A model generated the notes under the pieces. That model saw only the letters and a program-made list of their open reading frames with translations. It searched no databases and had not been told where the DNA came from. The position numbers were made by a program, and so were the translations under genes. This document shows, one piece after another, positions 9,485 through 16,102 of a stretch of DNA of 35,896 nucleotides (position 1 is the first letter of the stretch; every line of letters begins with the position of its first letter). The DNA is from Halobacteriales archaeon QS_4_69_31 (GTDB lineage: Archaea > Halobacteriota > Halobacteria > Halobacteriales > Haloarculaceae): contig PXRP01000030.1 of assembly GCA_003021655.1 (NCBI GenBank), positions 52,181-88,076 of the forward strand, read 5' to 3'.

Positions 9485-9590
9485 AGGGCGCAGGTGACGG
9501 CTCCCCGTCGCGTCGACGTCGTTCACTCCCGGCTATCAGGGCGCAGGTGACGGCTCCCCGTCGCGTCGACGTTGTTCACTCCCGGCTATC
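9485..9590. repeat. 53-bp tandem duplication at the 3' end of the regulator gene
   Basis: Two adjacent 53-nt copies (9485-9537 and 9538-9590) differ at one base (C at 9520, T at 9573), and the first six bases of a third copy follow at 9591-9596. The second copy contains the last five codons of the minus-strand winged-helix gene, including its stop (9576-9578). The first copy repeats those codons downstream of the stop, so the protein is unaffected. Near identity implies a recent event. Confidence 0.95.
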
Positions 9591-10007
9591 AGGGCGCTCG
9601 ACGGCTTCGGCGGCTTCGATCTCGTCGGTTTTCTCGACTCCGGCGAACAGGGCGCGGTAGGCCTCGGGCTCGAAGAGATTGTTCCTGTCGAAGAGTTCGC
9701 GGGCGGCGTCGGTGAGCCGGAAGAACCGGTAGGGCTGGCCTCGTTCGAGCCCCTCGCGGTCCCGCTCGACGACCTCGACTAGTCCCACCTCCTCCAGCCG
9801 TCTGAGGTGGTCGGTGAGCGTCGACGCCGCGACGCTCGGGTTGTAGTATTCGAGTTCCTTCTTCGAAGGGGCACCCTCCGGATGGCCGACGATCGTCCCG
9901 ACGACGTTCGCGCGGGTCGTGTCGTCGAGGGCACTCAACGCCCTGATCGGGTCGAGGCCCGCTCTCTGCTCGGTCGGCGTGAGCGAGGCGGCGTCTGGAC
10001 GGGACAT
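9576..10007 (-). CDS. Winged-helix transcriptional regulator (ArsR-like)
   Basis: This 143-aa protein has a winged helix. The first helices span about 20-45 (IRALSALDDTTRANVVGTIV). The recognition helix follows (PSVAASTLTDHLRRLEEVGL, about 70-90), and then the wing (VEVVERDREGLERGQPYRFF). The C-terminal helix (NNLFEPEAYRALFAGVEKTD) probably dimerises. The layout is like haloarchaeal ArsR/HTH_20 regulators. The frame continues upstream to 10196, but ATG 10007 (MSRPDAASLTPTEQ) fits the family. No metal-binding cysteines are present, so it is not a classic metal sensor. Its target is unknown; it is divergent from the 10135 gene, with a 127-nt shared intergenic region, so self and neighbour control is possible. 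Confidence 0.78.
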   Translation of the reverse strand: MSRPDAASLTPTEQRAGLDPIRALSALDDTTRANVVGTIVGHPEGAPSKKELEYYNPSVAASTLTDHLRRLEEVGLVEVVERDREGLERGQPYRFFRLTDAARELFDRNNLFEPEAYRALFAGVEKTDEIEAAEAVERPDSRE

Positions 10008-10134
10008 CCTGCCTGAACGTTCGTGCCCCGGGCGGATAACCATTTCGACGAAACTCGAAGTGGTTTTGGGGCGCCGGGTCCACTTCCGGTCCCGTTTCCG
10101 AACCGTTAGGTGAGGACGGTGTCTCGTGGCCGCT

Positions 10135-10707
10135 ATGGACGACAGCACCTGGGAGGTCGTCGACAGACTGGGTGGCCAGCCCGGCGAGGAACTCACGCCC
10201 GAGCGCGTCGAGGCGGTCCAGACGGCGATGCACGAGGACCTCGGGCGGTTCGTCGACGCGACCTCCTACTTCGTGCTCGGTTCCTACGACGCGGACGAGC
10301 GGCCCCGACTGGAAGCGGTCCGGGACGCGCTCGCGAGCGAGGCAGAGCCGTCGAGTGGGGACGACACCGTCGACGCGTTCCTGATGGACGAGATCATGGA
10401 CCTCAGCGAGTTGTTCACCTCGAAGTTCAAGCTACTGGTCAGTTACGCGGACCACATCGTCGGGGTGTACGAACACTCCCGGGGGGGCCACGCGTGGGAG
10501 GCTGGCTACGTCGACCAGCCGAGCTACCGCGACCGGACGCGAGCCTTCTACCGGACCTACGAGACAGACGAGAAACAGCACGCGGCCTACGACGGGATGT
10601 TCGCACACTACCTGCTCTCGCTGGACCGCGTGGACCGCGCGCACACGTGGGCGACGACCGACGAACTCCTCGCGGAAGTAGCGGCCGCCTACGGCCCCGG
10701 AGAGTAA
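10135..10707 (+). CDS. Conserved-looking acidic protein of unknown function
   Basis: This 190-aa soluble protein (MDDSTWEVVDRLGGQPGEEL) is acidic and mostly helical, with no membrane segment and no motif that I recognise. A central stretch is rich in aromatic and Tyr residues (DRTRAFYRTYETDEKQHAAY), and one His pair could bind metal, but this is not diagnostic. The start at 10135 is chosen over an in-frame ATG at 10126 because a TATA-like ACCGTTAGG (10102-10110) lies 27-29 nt upstream, leaderless style. It is divergent from the winged-helix gene. Codon usage matches the neighbours. Function unknown. Confidence 0.7.
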   Translation: MDDSTWEVVDRLGGQPGEELTPERVEAVQTAMHEDLGRFVDATSYFVLGSYDADERPRLEAVRDALASEAEPSSGDDTVDAFLMDEIMDLSELFTSKFKLLVSYADHIVGVYEHSRGGHAWEAGYVDQPSYRDRTRAFYRTYETDEKQHAAYDGMFAHYLLSLDRVDRAHTWATTDELLAEVAAAYGPGE

Positions 10708-10814
10708 GCTGTCGTCGGTTATCGGGGGTCCCGGCGTTCGAACAGGTGCGAGGTGTGTGATTTCCGGACCCGACGACCGCAAGAGGTAACCCCTTCTCGG
10801 GCCATCGGCCGACC

Positions 10815-11654
10815 GTGATCACGCTCGCCTCGGATTTCGGTAGCCCCTACCCCGCGGCGATGCGGGGGGTCATCTGTGCACGGAGCGGCGCGCGCATCGA
10901 GGATATCGCCCACGACTTCCCGCGCCAGGACGTCCGCGCGGCGGCGTTCTGGCTCCGGGAGGTGGTCCCGTACTTCCCGCCGGCGACCCACTGCGTGGTC
11001 GTCGACCCCGGCGTCGGCACCGACCGCGCGGCGCTGGTCGTCGAGGCCGGCGGCCATCGGGTCGTCGCGCCCGACAACGGCGTCGCGCTTCCGGTCGCCC
11101 GGCGCCTCGCGGGCGAAGATCCCACACCGGAACCAGGTACCACGGACGACGGGGCGACGGCGGACGTCGATACCGGGAACGAGAGCGCCACCGACGGCGC
11201 CGCGGGCATTCGGGTCTGGGAGGTCGAGTACGACGACGCGGAGACGGCGAGCAACACCTTCCACGGCCGGGACGTCTTCGCCCCCGCGGCCGCCGCCGTC
11301 CACGACGCGGACAGCGTCGGCGACCTCAAGCGGTGCCGGCCGACAGACGAGTGGGTGGACCTGCGCTTTCCCGACCCCGCGGTCGGCGAGACAACCGCCA
11401 CGGGCGAGGTGCTCGTCGTCGACGGCTTCGGGAACGCGATAACGAACGTCCCCGGCGACGTGCTCGACGGCTTAGAGGAGGTCCGCGTCGACGGCGAACC
11501 TGCGCCGGTCCGGCGAGCCTACGCGGCGCTGGCGGAGGGGCGACGACTGGTCACTGTCGGCAGCCACGGCAACGTCGAACTCGCGGTCAATCGGGGACGG
11601 GGCGACGAGGCCTTCGGGGTGGGTGTCGGCGACGAGGTCAGACTGGCCCGGTGA
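10815..11654 (+). CDS. S-adenosylmethionine hydrolase / SAM hydroxide adenosyltransferase (DUF62)
   Basis: This 279-aa protein belongs to the SAM-dependent chlorinase/fluorinase-like family. Signatures are MITLASDFGSPYPAAMRGVI at the N-terminus, FPRQDVRAAAFWL, then VVDPGVGTDR and VVAPDNGV. The C-terminal domain has VLVVDGFGNAITNV. Archaeal members hydrolyse SAM to adenosine and methionine rather than halogenating. The Asp of SDFG and the DPGVG loop, which bind the ribose and the attacking water, are present. Odd point: residues about 98-135 are an acidic Asp/Thr/Gly-rich insertion (around TTDDGATADVDT) not seen in compact homologues. Start is GTG at 10815 (VITLASDFG), matching the family N-terminus. 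The 11655-11702 gap then leads into the fruK promoter. Confidence 0.85.
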   Translation: MITLASDFGSPYPAAMRGVICARSGARIEDIAHDFPRQDVRAAAFWLREVVPYFPPATHCVVVDPGVGTDRAALVVEAGGHRVVAPDNGVALPVARRLAGEDPTPEPGTTDDGATADVDTGNESATDGAAGIRVWEVEYDDAETASNTFHGRDVFAPAAAAVHDADSVGDLKRCRPTDEWVDLRFPDPAVGETTATGEVLVVDGFGNAITNVPGDVLDGLEEVRVDGEPAPVRRAYAALAEGRRLVTVGSHGNVELAVNRGRGDEAFGVGVGDEVRLAR

Positions 11655-11670
11655 CGCGGGCGGACCTGTA

Positions 11671-11678
11671 ATTTTTTA
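11671..11678 (+). promoter_or_regulatory. TATA box of the fruK leader transcript
   Basis: ATTTTTTA lies in a GC-rich context. Its centre is about 28 nt before the ATG at 11703 but about 87 nt before the fruK GTG at 11762. The predicted transcript therefore begins at the short upstream ORF, not at fruK itself. Confidence 0.6.
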
Positions 11679-11702
11679 CGCCGGCCCGCCGCGGGTTCGC
11701 CC

Positions 11703-11765
11703 ATGACAGTCACGCGCGAACGGCCGGGCCGGACCGACGACGCTCGACGGGTGAGCGTGGCGTGA
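11703..11765 (+). CDS. 20-codon leaderless ORF overlapping the fruK start
   Basis: ATG 11703 opens a 20-codon frame (MTVTRERPGRTDDARRVSVA) whose TGA at 11763-11765 overlaps the fruK GTG at 11762 (GTGA). The TATA box is at leaderless distance from this ATG. It is in a different frame from fruK. The peptide is Arg-rich with no recognisable domain. The arrangement suggests translational coupling: ribosomes loading on the leaderless ATG reach the GTGA and restart on fruK. Alternatives are an unused ATG in a 59-nt leader, or a shortened remnant of an upstream gene such as the glpR regulator that precedes pfkB in Haloferax. No glpR similarity is visible in 20 residues. Confidence 0.4.
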   Translation: MTVTRERPGRTDDARRVSVA

Positions 11766-12670
11766 TCCTGACGGTCACGTTCAACCCGGCGGTCGACCAC
11801 ACGCTGGCGGTCGGGGCCGCCCTCGAAGACGGTGCCGTCCAGTACTCCGGCGACGAGCGGTTCGACGCCGGGGGGAAAGGTATCAACGTCTCACAATACG
11901 TCGCCGGACTGGGCGGGGAGACGCTGGCGACCGGCCTCGTCGGCGGGTTCACCGGCGAGTACATCAGGACCGCCCTGGAGGGAGAGATCGACACCGACTT
12001 CGTCGGGACGGACGGGCTGACGCGGCTGAACACGACGGTTCTGGCCGGTGACAGCGAGTACAAGGTCAACCACCGCGGTCCGGATGTCGGCGGGGAAGCG
12101 GTCGACGCGGTCGTCGAGACGTTGCGGCGCCACGACCCCGACGTGGTCGCGGTCTGTGGGAGTCTGCCGCCGGGGCTGGACGTCTCGGCGGTCGACCGCG
12201 TGGCGGCCGCGGGCGAGTGGGCGACCGCAGTCGATGTCGGCGGCGAGTCGCTGGCGGCGCTGGACGGGGACTACGCCTACTGCAAGCCAAACGAGGCGGA
12301 ACTCGCGGCCGCGACCGGGCGGTCAGTCGAGTCGGTCCCCGAGGCGTTCGCCGCCGCGGGGGCGCTCCGCGAGCAGGGGTTCGAGCGCGTCGTCGCCTCG
12401 CTGGGCGGTGACGGCGCGATACTCGTGGGCCCGGACGCGGCCTTCCACGCGGCCGCCGTGGACGTCGAAGTCGTCGATACGGTCGGCGCGGGCGACGCGC
12501 TGTTCGCGGGGGTGCTCGCGGCCAGCGACGCCGGGGCCGACGACGAGCAGGCCCTCCGCCGGGGCGTGGCCGTCGCCTCCCGCGTCGTCGGGGCCGCCGG
12601 CACGAGCGTCCCGGTGTTCGACGGACTCGACGAGGCCGCGGCGGCCGTCGAACTGACGCGCGAGTCCTGA
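11762..12670 (+). CDS. fruK: 1-phosphofructokinase (PfkB/ribokinase family)
   Basis: This 302-aa kinase phosphorylates fructose 1-phosphate to fructose 1,6-bisphosphate with ATP. The N-terminus MILTVTFNPAVDHTL is characteristic of the FruK/LacC branch. It is followed by GGKGINVSQYVAGLGG (PfkB signature 1, about 37-52), VAVCGSLPPG (about 135), CKPNEAEL, and the anion-hole/catalytic motif DTVGAGDALFAG (about 240-251). The catalytic Asp is in GAGD. In haloarchaea the homologue acts in fructose breakdown by a modified Embden-Meyerhof route and is sugar-induced. Here it converges with the fba operon (35-nt gap) and is preceded by a short ORF that overlaps the GTG start. The residues before VTFNPAVDH fix the start. 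Confidence 0.9.
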   Translation: MILTVTFNPAVDHTLAVGAALEDGAVQYSGDERFDAGGKGINVSQYVAGLGGETLATGLVGGFTGEYIRTALEGEIDTDFVGTDGLTRLNTTVLAGDSEYKVNHRGPDVGGEAVDAVVETLRRHDPDVVAVCGSLPPGLDVSAVDRVAAAGEWATAVDVGGESLAALDGDYAYCKPNEAELAAATGRSVESVPEAFAAAGALREQGFERVVASLGGDGAILVGPDAAFHAAAVDVEVVDTVGAGDALFAGVLAASDAGADDEQALRRGVAVASRVVGAAGTSVPVFDGLDEAAAAVELTRES

Positions 12671-12705
12671 GCGCGACTGGAGAACGGCCGGTCCCGTGCG
12701 TCTCC

Positions 12706-13827
12706 TCAGAACGCGTCGAGATACCCCTCGACGAACTCCCGGACCTCGTCGTAGGCGGGCGACTCGCCGCTCCGGACGAACAGGCCCGCGGCGGCGTTGC
12801 CGAGGACGAGCGCCGCGGGGTCGGGAAGTCCCTCGACCAGGCCGAGCGCGAAACCGACGTTGAAGTGGTCGCCGGAACTGGTCGTCATCACCGGGTCCTC
12901 GATTCTGGGGACGGCGACGCTCGCCCGGGTCCCGTCGGCGCCCGCGACGACCGAGGAGTCGACGCCGTGGCCGACGACGCGCTCGACGCCGAGGCGGTCC
13001 CGGACCGCCGCGGCCCGTTCGAGCGTCGACCACTCGTCGACGGGGCCGTCGGCCAGCGCGTCGGCGAGGGTCGCCGTCTCCGCGCGGTTGGCCGACACCG
13101 TGACGGGGACGACCGCTGCGAGGGTGCGGACGGCGTCGACGCCGGCGCGCAGGTTCTCCGGGTCGAGTTTCCGGACGTCACCCGTGTCGACGAAGAGGGT
13201 CCCCGGCGGGTCGGCCAGGTCCGTCCAGAGGTCGGTCAGGCCGGCGAGGATGCCGGGGAAGTCGGGCGTCTCAGACCAGTAGCCGACGCCCATCAGGCGG
13301 GCGCCGTCGAGGTGGTCGGCGAGCGTCTCGCGGCCGACCGTTCCCGTAATCTGGTCCCAGTCGACGCCCAGCGTGTCGCCCGACTCGGTGAGCATCAGTT
13401 TCCCGTCGTCGAACTCGACGGCGTCGGTCTCGCCGGGTTCGCCCATCGAGTGGAGCCTGTATGCGCCGAACTCCTCGGCGAAGACGTCGCGAACCGGTCG
13501 GCCGTACATCCCGACCATCACCGGGTCGAAGCCGAGCGTCCCGAACGCCCGCGCGAGGTGGCAGGTGTGGCCGCCTGTCCTGATACCGTCTTGAACCCAC
13601 TCGAAGGTGAGCGAACTGCCGGCGGCGACCGAGTCCGCGAGCCGTTCGGAGACGGCCGCCAGCGTCTCCAGGCGGTCGAAGCTGTCGGCGTCCTGGCGGT
13701 CCGCGACTATCGTCCGGACGCGGTCGACGTAACCGTCGAACCCGAAGACGAGTCGGCCGCCCGACGGAGCGTCGGGCAGCCCCTCGCGACAGGCGGTGAC
13801 CGCCTCCCGGGTCTCTGGGTCGGTCAT
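12706..13827 (-). CDS. PfkB-family sugar kinase, candidate ketohexokinase
   Basis: This 373-aa protein is a divergent ribokinase-fold kinase. LVFGFDGYVDRVRTIV (about 26-41) binds the sugar. GGHTCHLARAFGTLG (about 85-100) replaces the usual GG motif. The C-terminal MTTSSGDHFNVGFALG holds the catalytic Asp in SGDHFN instead of the normal GAGD. It starts 3 nt after the fba stop, so the two form an operon. Haloarcula species are known to use ketohexokinase, 1-phosphofructokinase and a class I aldolase for fructose. The operon with fba and the nearby fruK make ketohexokinase (fructose to fructose 1-phosphate) the best inference. Substrate is not proven; a 2-keto-3-deoxygluconate or other sugar kinase remains possible. 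Confidence 0.72.
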   Translation of the reverse strand: MTDPETREAVTACREGLPDAPSGGRLVFGFDGYVDRVRTIVADRQDADSFDRLETLAAVSERLADSVAAGSSLTFEWVQDGIRTGGHTCHLARAFGTLGFDPVMVGMYGRPVRDVFAEEFGAYRLHSMGEPGETDAVEFDDGKLMLTESGDTLGVDWDQITGTVGRETLADHLDGARLMGVGYWSETPDFPGILAGLTDLWTDLADPPGTLFVDTGDVRKLDPENLRAGVDAVRTLAAVVPVTVSANRAETATLADALADGPVDEWSTLERAAAVRDRLGVERVVGHGVDSSVVAGADGTRASVAVPRIEDPVMTTSSGDHFNVGFALGLVEGLPDPAALVLGNAAAGLFVRSGESPAYDEVREFVEGYLDAF

Positions 13828-13830
13828 GGC

Positions 13831-14616
13831 TCAGGCCAGCGCCTCGTCCGCGGACGCGCCCTCGAAGACCACCTGTTCGAGCATGTCCAGCATCTCGTAG
13901 GGGTTCTCGCGCTGCCAGACGTTGCGGCCGACCGCCAGGCCCGACGCGCCGACGCCGATGACCTCCTCGACGAGTTCGAGGAAATCCCTGTCGCTGGTCT
14001 TGGACCCGCCCGACAGCAGGACGTTACAGTCCGCGGCCGAGCGGACGGCGTGGGCCATCGCCTCCTCGCTGCGGGGGTACTTGACCTTCGCGAAGTCGGC
14101 GCCCAGTTCCAGCGCGATCCGTGCGGCGTAGGCGATGACGTCCCGGCTGCGGTGTTCCTTGATCGCCTGGCCGCGGGGGTACGACCACATCGCCACCGGG
14201 AGGTCGTGGTCGCGGGCGCGCTCCTGGACCGGCCGGAAGTCCTCGAACATCCGGGGTTCCTCGTTGACGCCCGGGTAGATGGTGTAGCCGATGGCGTCGG
14301 CGCCGAGTTCGGCCGCGTAGTCGACGCTCCAGTTGTGGGGCGAGTACGGTTCGCCCATCCAGAGGTCGGAGCCGCCGTTCAGTTTCGCCAGGAGGTTCAC
14401 TTCGTCCTCGTAGCTCGGGTAGTAGGTCTCGGCCAGCCCCTTCCCGACGGCCAGCGCCGTCACCGCGTCGTGGGTCGCCATCTCGAAGACGGTGTTCGGG
14501 TCGAGGCGCTCCTCGACGCCGGCGAACTGCTTGGGGCCGTGTTCCATGCCGTGGTCGTGAGCCAGGACGATCGTCTTGCCGTTGCGAACGACCGGTGAGT
14601 CGTCGACTGGTCGCAT
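13831..14616 (-). CDS. fba: Class I fructose-1,6-bisphosphate aldolase (DhnA type)
   Basis: This 261-aa TIM-barrel Schiff-base aldolase splits fructose 1,6-bisphosphate into dihydroxyacetone phosphate and glyceraldehyde 3-phosphate. Family signatures: TIVLAHDHGMEHGP (about 15-28), a Tyr-rich substrate loop near YTIYPG (111-115), MWSYPRG (143-149), ADFAKVKYPRS (173-183) with the Schiff-base Lys in KVKY (K177 or K179), and the phosphate loops LLSGGSK (200-206) and GLAVGRNVWQ. It is the first gene of a two-gene operon with the PfkB-family kinase. A CTAAT-like TATA element on the minus strand near 14639-14645 is 25-29 nt upstream, so a leaderless start is likely. Length and residues are intact. 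Confidence 0.92.
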   Translation of the reverse strand: MRPVDDSPVVRNGKTIVLAHDHGMEHGPKQFAGVEERLDPNTVFEMATHDAVTALAVGKGLAETYYPSYEDEVNLLAKLNGGSDLWMGEPYSPHNWSVDYAAELGADAIGYTIYPGVNEEPRMFEDFRPVQERARDHDLPVAMWSYPRGQAIKEHRSRDVIAYAARIALELGADFAKVKYPRSEEAMAHAVRSAADCNVLLSGGSKTSDRDFLELVEEVIGVGASGLAVGRNVWQRENPYEMLDMLEQVVFEGASADEALA

Positions 14617-14731
14617 AGGCTCACCCTCTCACGGACCCGATTAGACTCTTGTGAAATCCCGGCGGCGGAGTTCGGGCGGACCCGTGTGAGTCCCGCGCCC
14701 CGACCAGGCCCGCGCCCCGCCCCGAGACCGA

Positions 14732-14747
14732 CAGGTACTGGTACCTG
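14732..14747. promoter_or_regulatory. Perfect 7-2-7 palindrome, candidate operator
   Basis: CAGGTAC-TG-GTACCTG, a perfect inverted repeat of 7 bp arms with a 2-bp spacer, lies in the 172-bp region between fba (minus) and the MFS gene (plus). Its 3' edge is 41 nt before the MFS ATG, so it sits over or just upstream of that promoter. It is the expected form of a dimeric regulator site. No regulator gene is adjacent, and the binding protein is unknown. Confidence 0.45.
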
Positions 14748-14788
14748 CCCCGCAATCTCCCGCACGACTGTCTCTCGGGGCCTCGACC

Positions 14789-16012
14789 ATGACACGCTCG
14801 GGTGACGACCACGGGACCGGAGCGACCGCCGGGTCGCCGGCGCGGACCTGGGGACTGGTCGGCGGTGCGAGTCTCATCTCCGCGGGGCTGGCCGCCTACG
14901 AGATCGTGCCCGCGAGCGTGACGCCGCTGCTCCGGGACTCGCTGGGCGTGGGCCCGACCGCCGCGGGGCTCGTCGTCGGAGTGATGTTCGGGACGGCGGT
15001 CGTGACGAGCCTGCCGGCCGGCGCGGTACTCGACCGGACGAACGCCAGGACGGCGGTCGCGGTCGCGGTCCTCGCGCTCTTTCTGGCCGGGGTCTGGGGG
15101 TGGGTCGCAGCCCGGCGCGGCGAGTACTGGTCGCTCATCGCCTCCCGGGCGGTCGGCGGTGTCGCCTTCGTCGTCGTCTGGAACGCCGGCATCGACATCG
15201 TGAGCCGTGCCGTTCCCGCGGACGCCCGGGCGACCGCCGTGGGTGCTTTCACCGCGAGCGGCCCGGTCGGGTTCGCCCTCGGGCAGGCCGCCGGGCCTGT
15301 CGTCGCCGGCCGGCTTGGCTGGCCCGCGATCTTCGTGGTCTTCACGGGCATCGCGTTCGCCGGGTTCGTCGCCTTCTGGCCGCTGAGCCGGGGGTTCGGC
15401 GACCACGGCGGCGACGCGCCGTCGCCGCGGGAACTCGGTGCCGTGTTCTGCAACCGGAGCGTCTGGCTGGTCGGGACGCTGGGCTTTCTCGGCTACGCGC
15501 TGTACCTGTTCGTCAACAGCTGGGGGTCGTCGTACCTGACCGAGGCGGTCGGCCTGTCGCTGGGACTCAGCGGGCTCGTCCTGTCTGCCTTCCCCGGGGT
15601 GGGGGTTGTCTCGCGGGTCAGCGGCGGCGTCCTCTCGGACCGCGTCTTCGGCGGCCGGCGACGGCCCGTCCTGCTGGCCTCCTTCTGTGGGGCCGGGCCG
15701 CTTCTGGTCGCTTTCACGTCGCTCCGGTCGCCCGTACTGCTGGTCGCCGTCCTCCTGTTTGCCGGCTTCGCCATCCAGCTCACGCTGGGGCTGTCGTTTA
15801 CCTACGTCCGCGAAGTCGTCGAGCCCCGCGTCGCCGCCACGGCGGTGGCCTTCCTGACGAGTGTCGGCCTCGCGGGCGCCTTCCTGGCCCCCATCGCCGG
15901 GGGTGCGCTCATCGAGCGGGCGGGCTACGGGACGGCGTTTCTCGTCGCCTCGGCGCTCGCGGTCTGTGGGGCCGTCCTGGCGTGGTGGGCGCCTGAACCG
16001 GCGGCCCGCTGA
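14789..16012 (+). CDS. Major facilitator superfamily transporter
   Basis: This 407-aa membrane carrier has about 12 hydrophobic segments, from GLVGGASLISAGLAAYEIVP through FLVASALAVCGAVLAWW. The MFS motif between helices 2 and 3 reads GAVLDRTNARTAV (about 72-84), and a second partial motif GGVLSDRVFGGRRRPV follows helix 8. It exchanges solutes by proton symport or antiport; the substrate cannot be read. Divergence from the fba-kinase operon over a region with a palindrome hints at a link to sugar use, but drug or metabolite efflux is equally possible. The 3' end has a diverged copy 64 nt downstream. The first charged residues (MTRSGDDHGT) are normal for haloarchaeal membrane proteins. Confidence 0.82.
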   Translation: MTRSGDDHGTGATAGSPARTWGLVGGASLISAGLAAYEIVPASVTPLLRDSLGVGPTAAGLVVGVMFGTAVVTSLPAGAVLDRTNARTAVAVAVLALFLAGVWGWVAARRGEYWSLIASRAVGGVAFVVVWNAGIDIVSRAVPADARATAVGAFTASGPVGFALGQAAGPVVAGRLGWPAIFVVFTGIAFAGFVAFWPLSRGFGDHGGDAPSPRELGAVFCNRSVWLVGTLGFLGYALYLFVNSWGSSYLTEAVGLSLGLSGLVLSAFPGVGVVSRVSGGVLSDRVFGGRRRPVLLASFCGAGPLLVAFTSLRSPVLLVAVLLFAGFAIQLTLGLSFTYVREVVEPRVAATAVAFLTSVGLAGAFLAPIAGGALIERAGYGTAFLVASALAVCGAVLAWWAPEPAAR

Positions 16013-16074
16013 AGACGGGCGAGCGCCGGAACCGACCGACGGCGACAGGTGGACGCCTGAACTAGCGGCCCGCC
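15990..16074 (+). repeat. Diverged direct repeat of the MFS gene 3' end
   Basis: The 21-nt stretch 15990-16010 (coding for the last residues of the MFS protein) reappears at 16054-16074 with three mismatches, offset by 64 nt. It looks like an older local duplication of a gene end. Confidence 0.55.
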
Positions 16075-16102
16075 GACGAGGAGTCCCCGCCGGAACGGCG
16101 GT

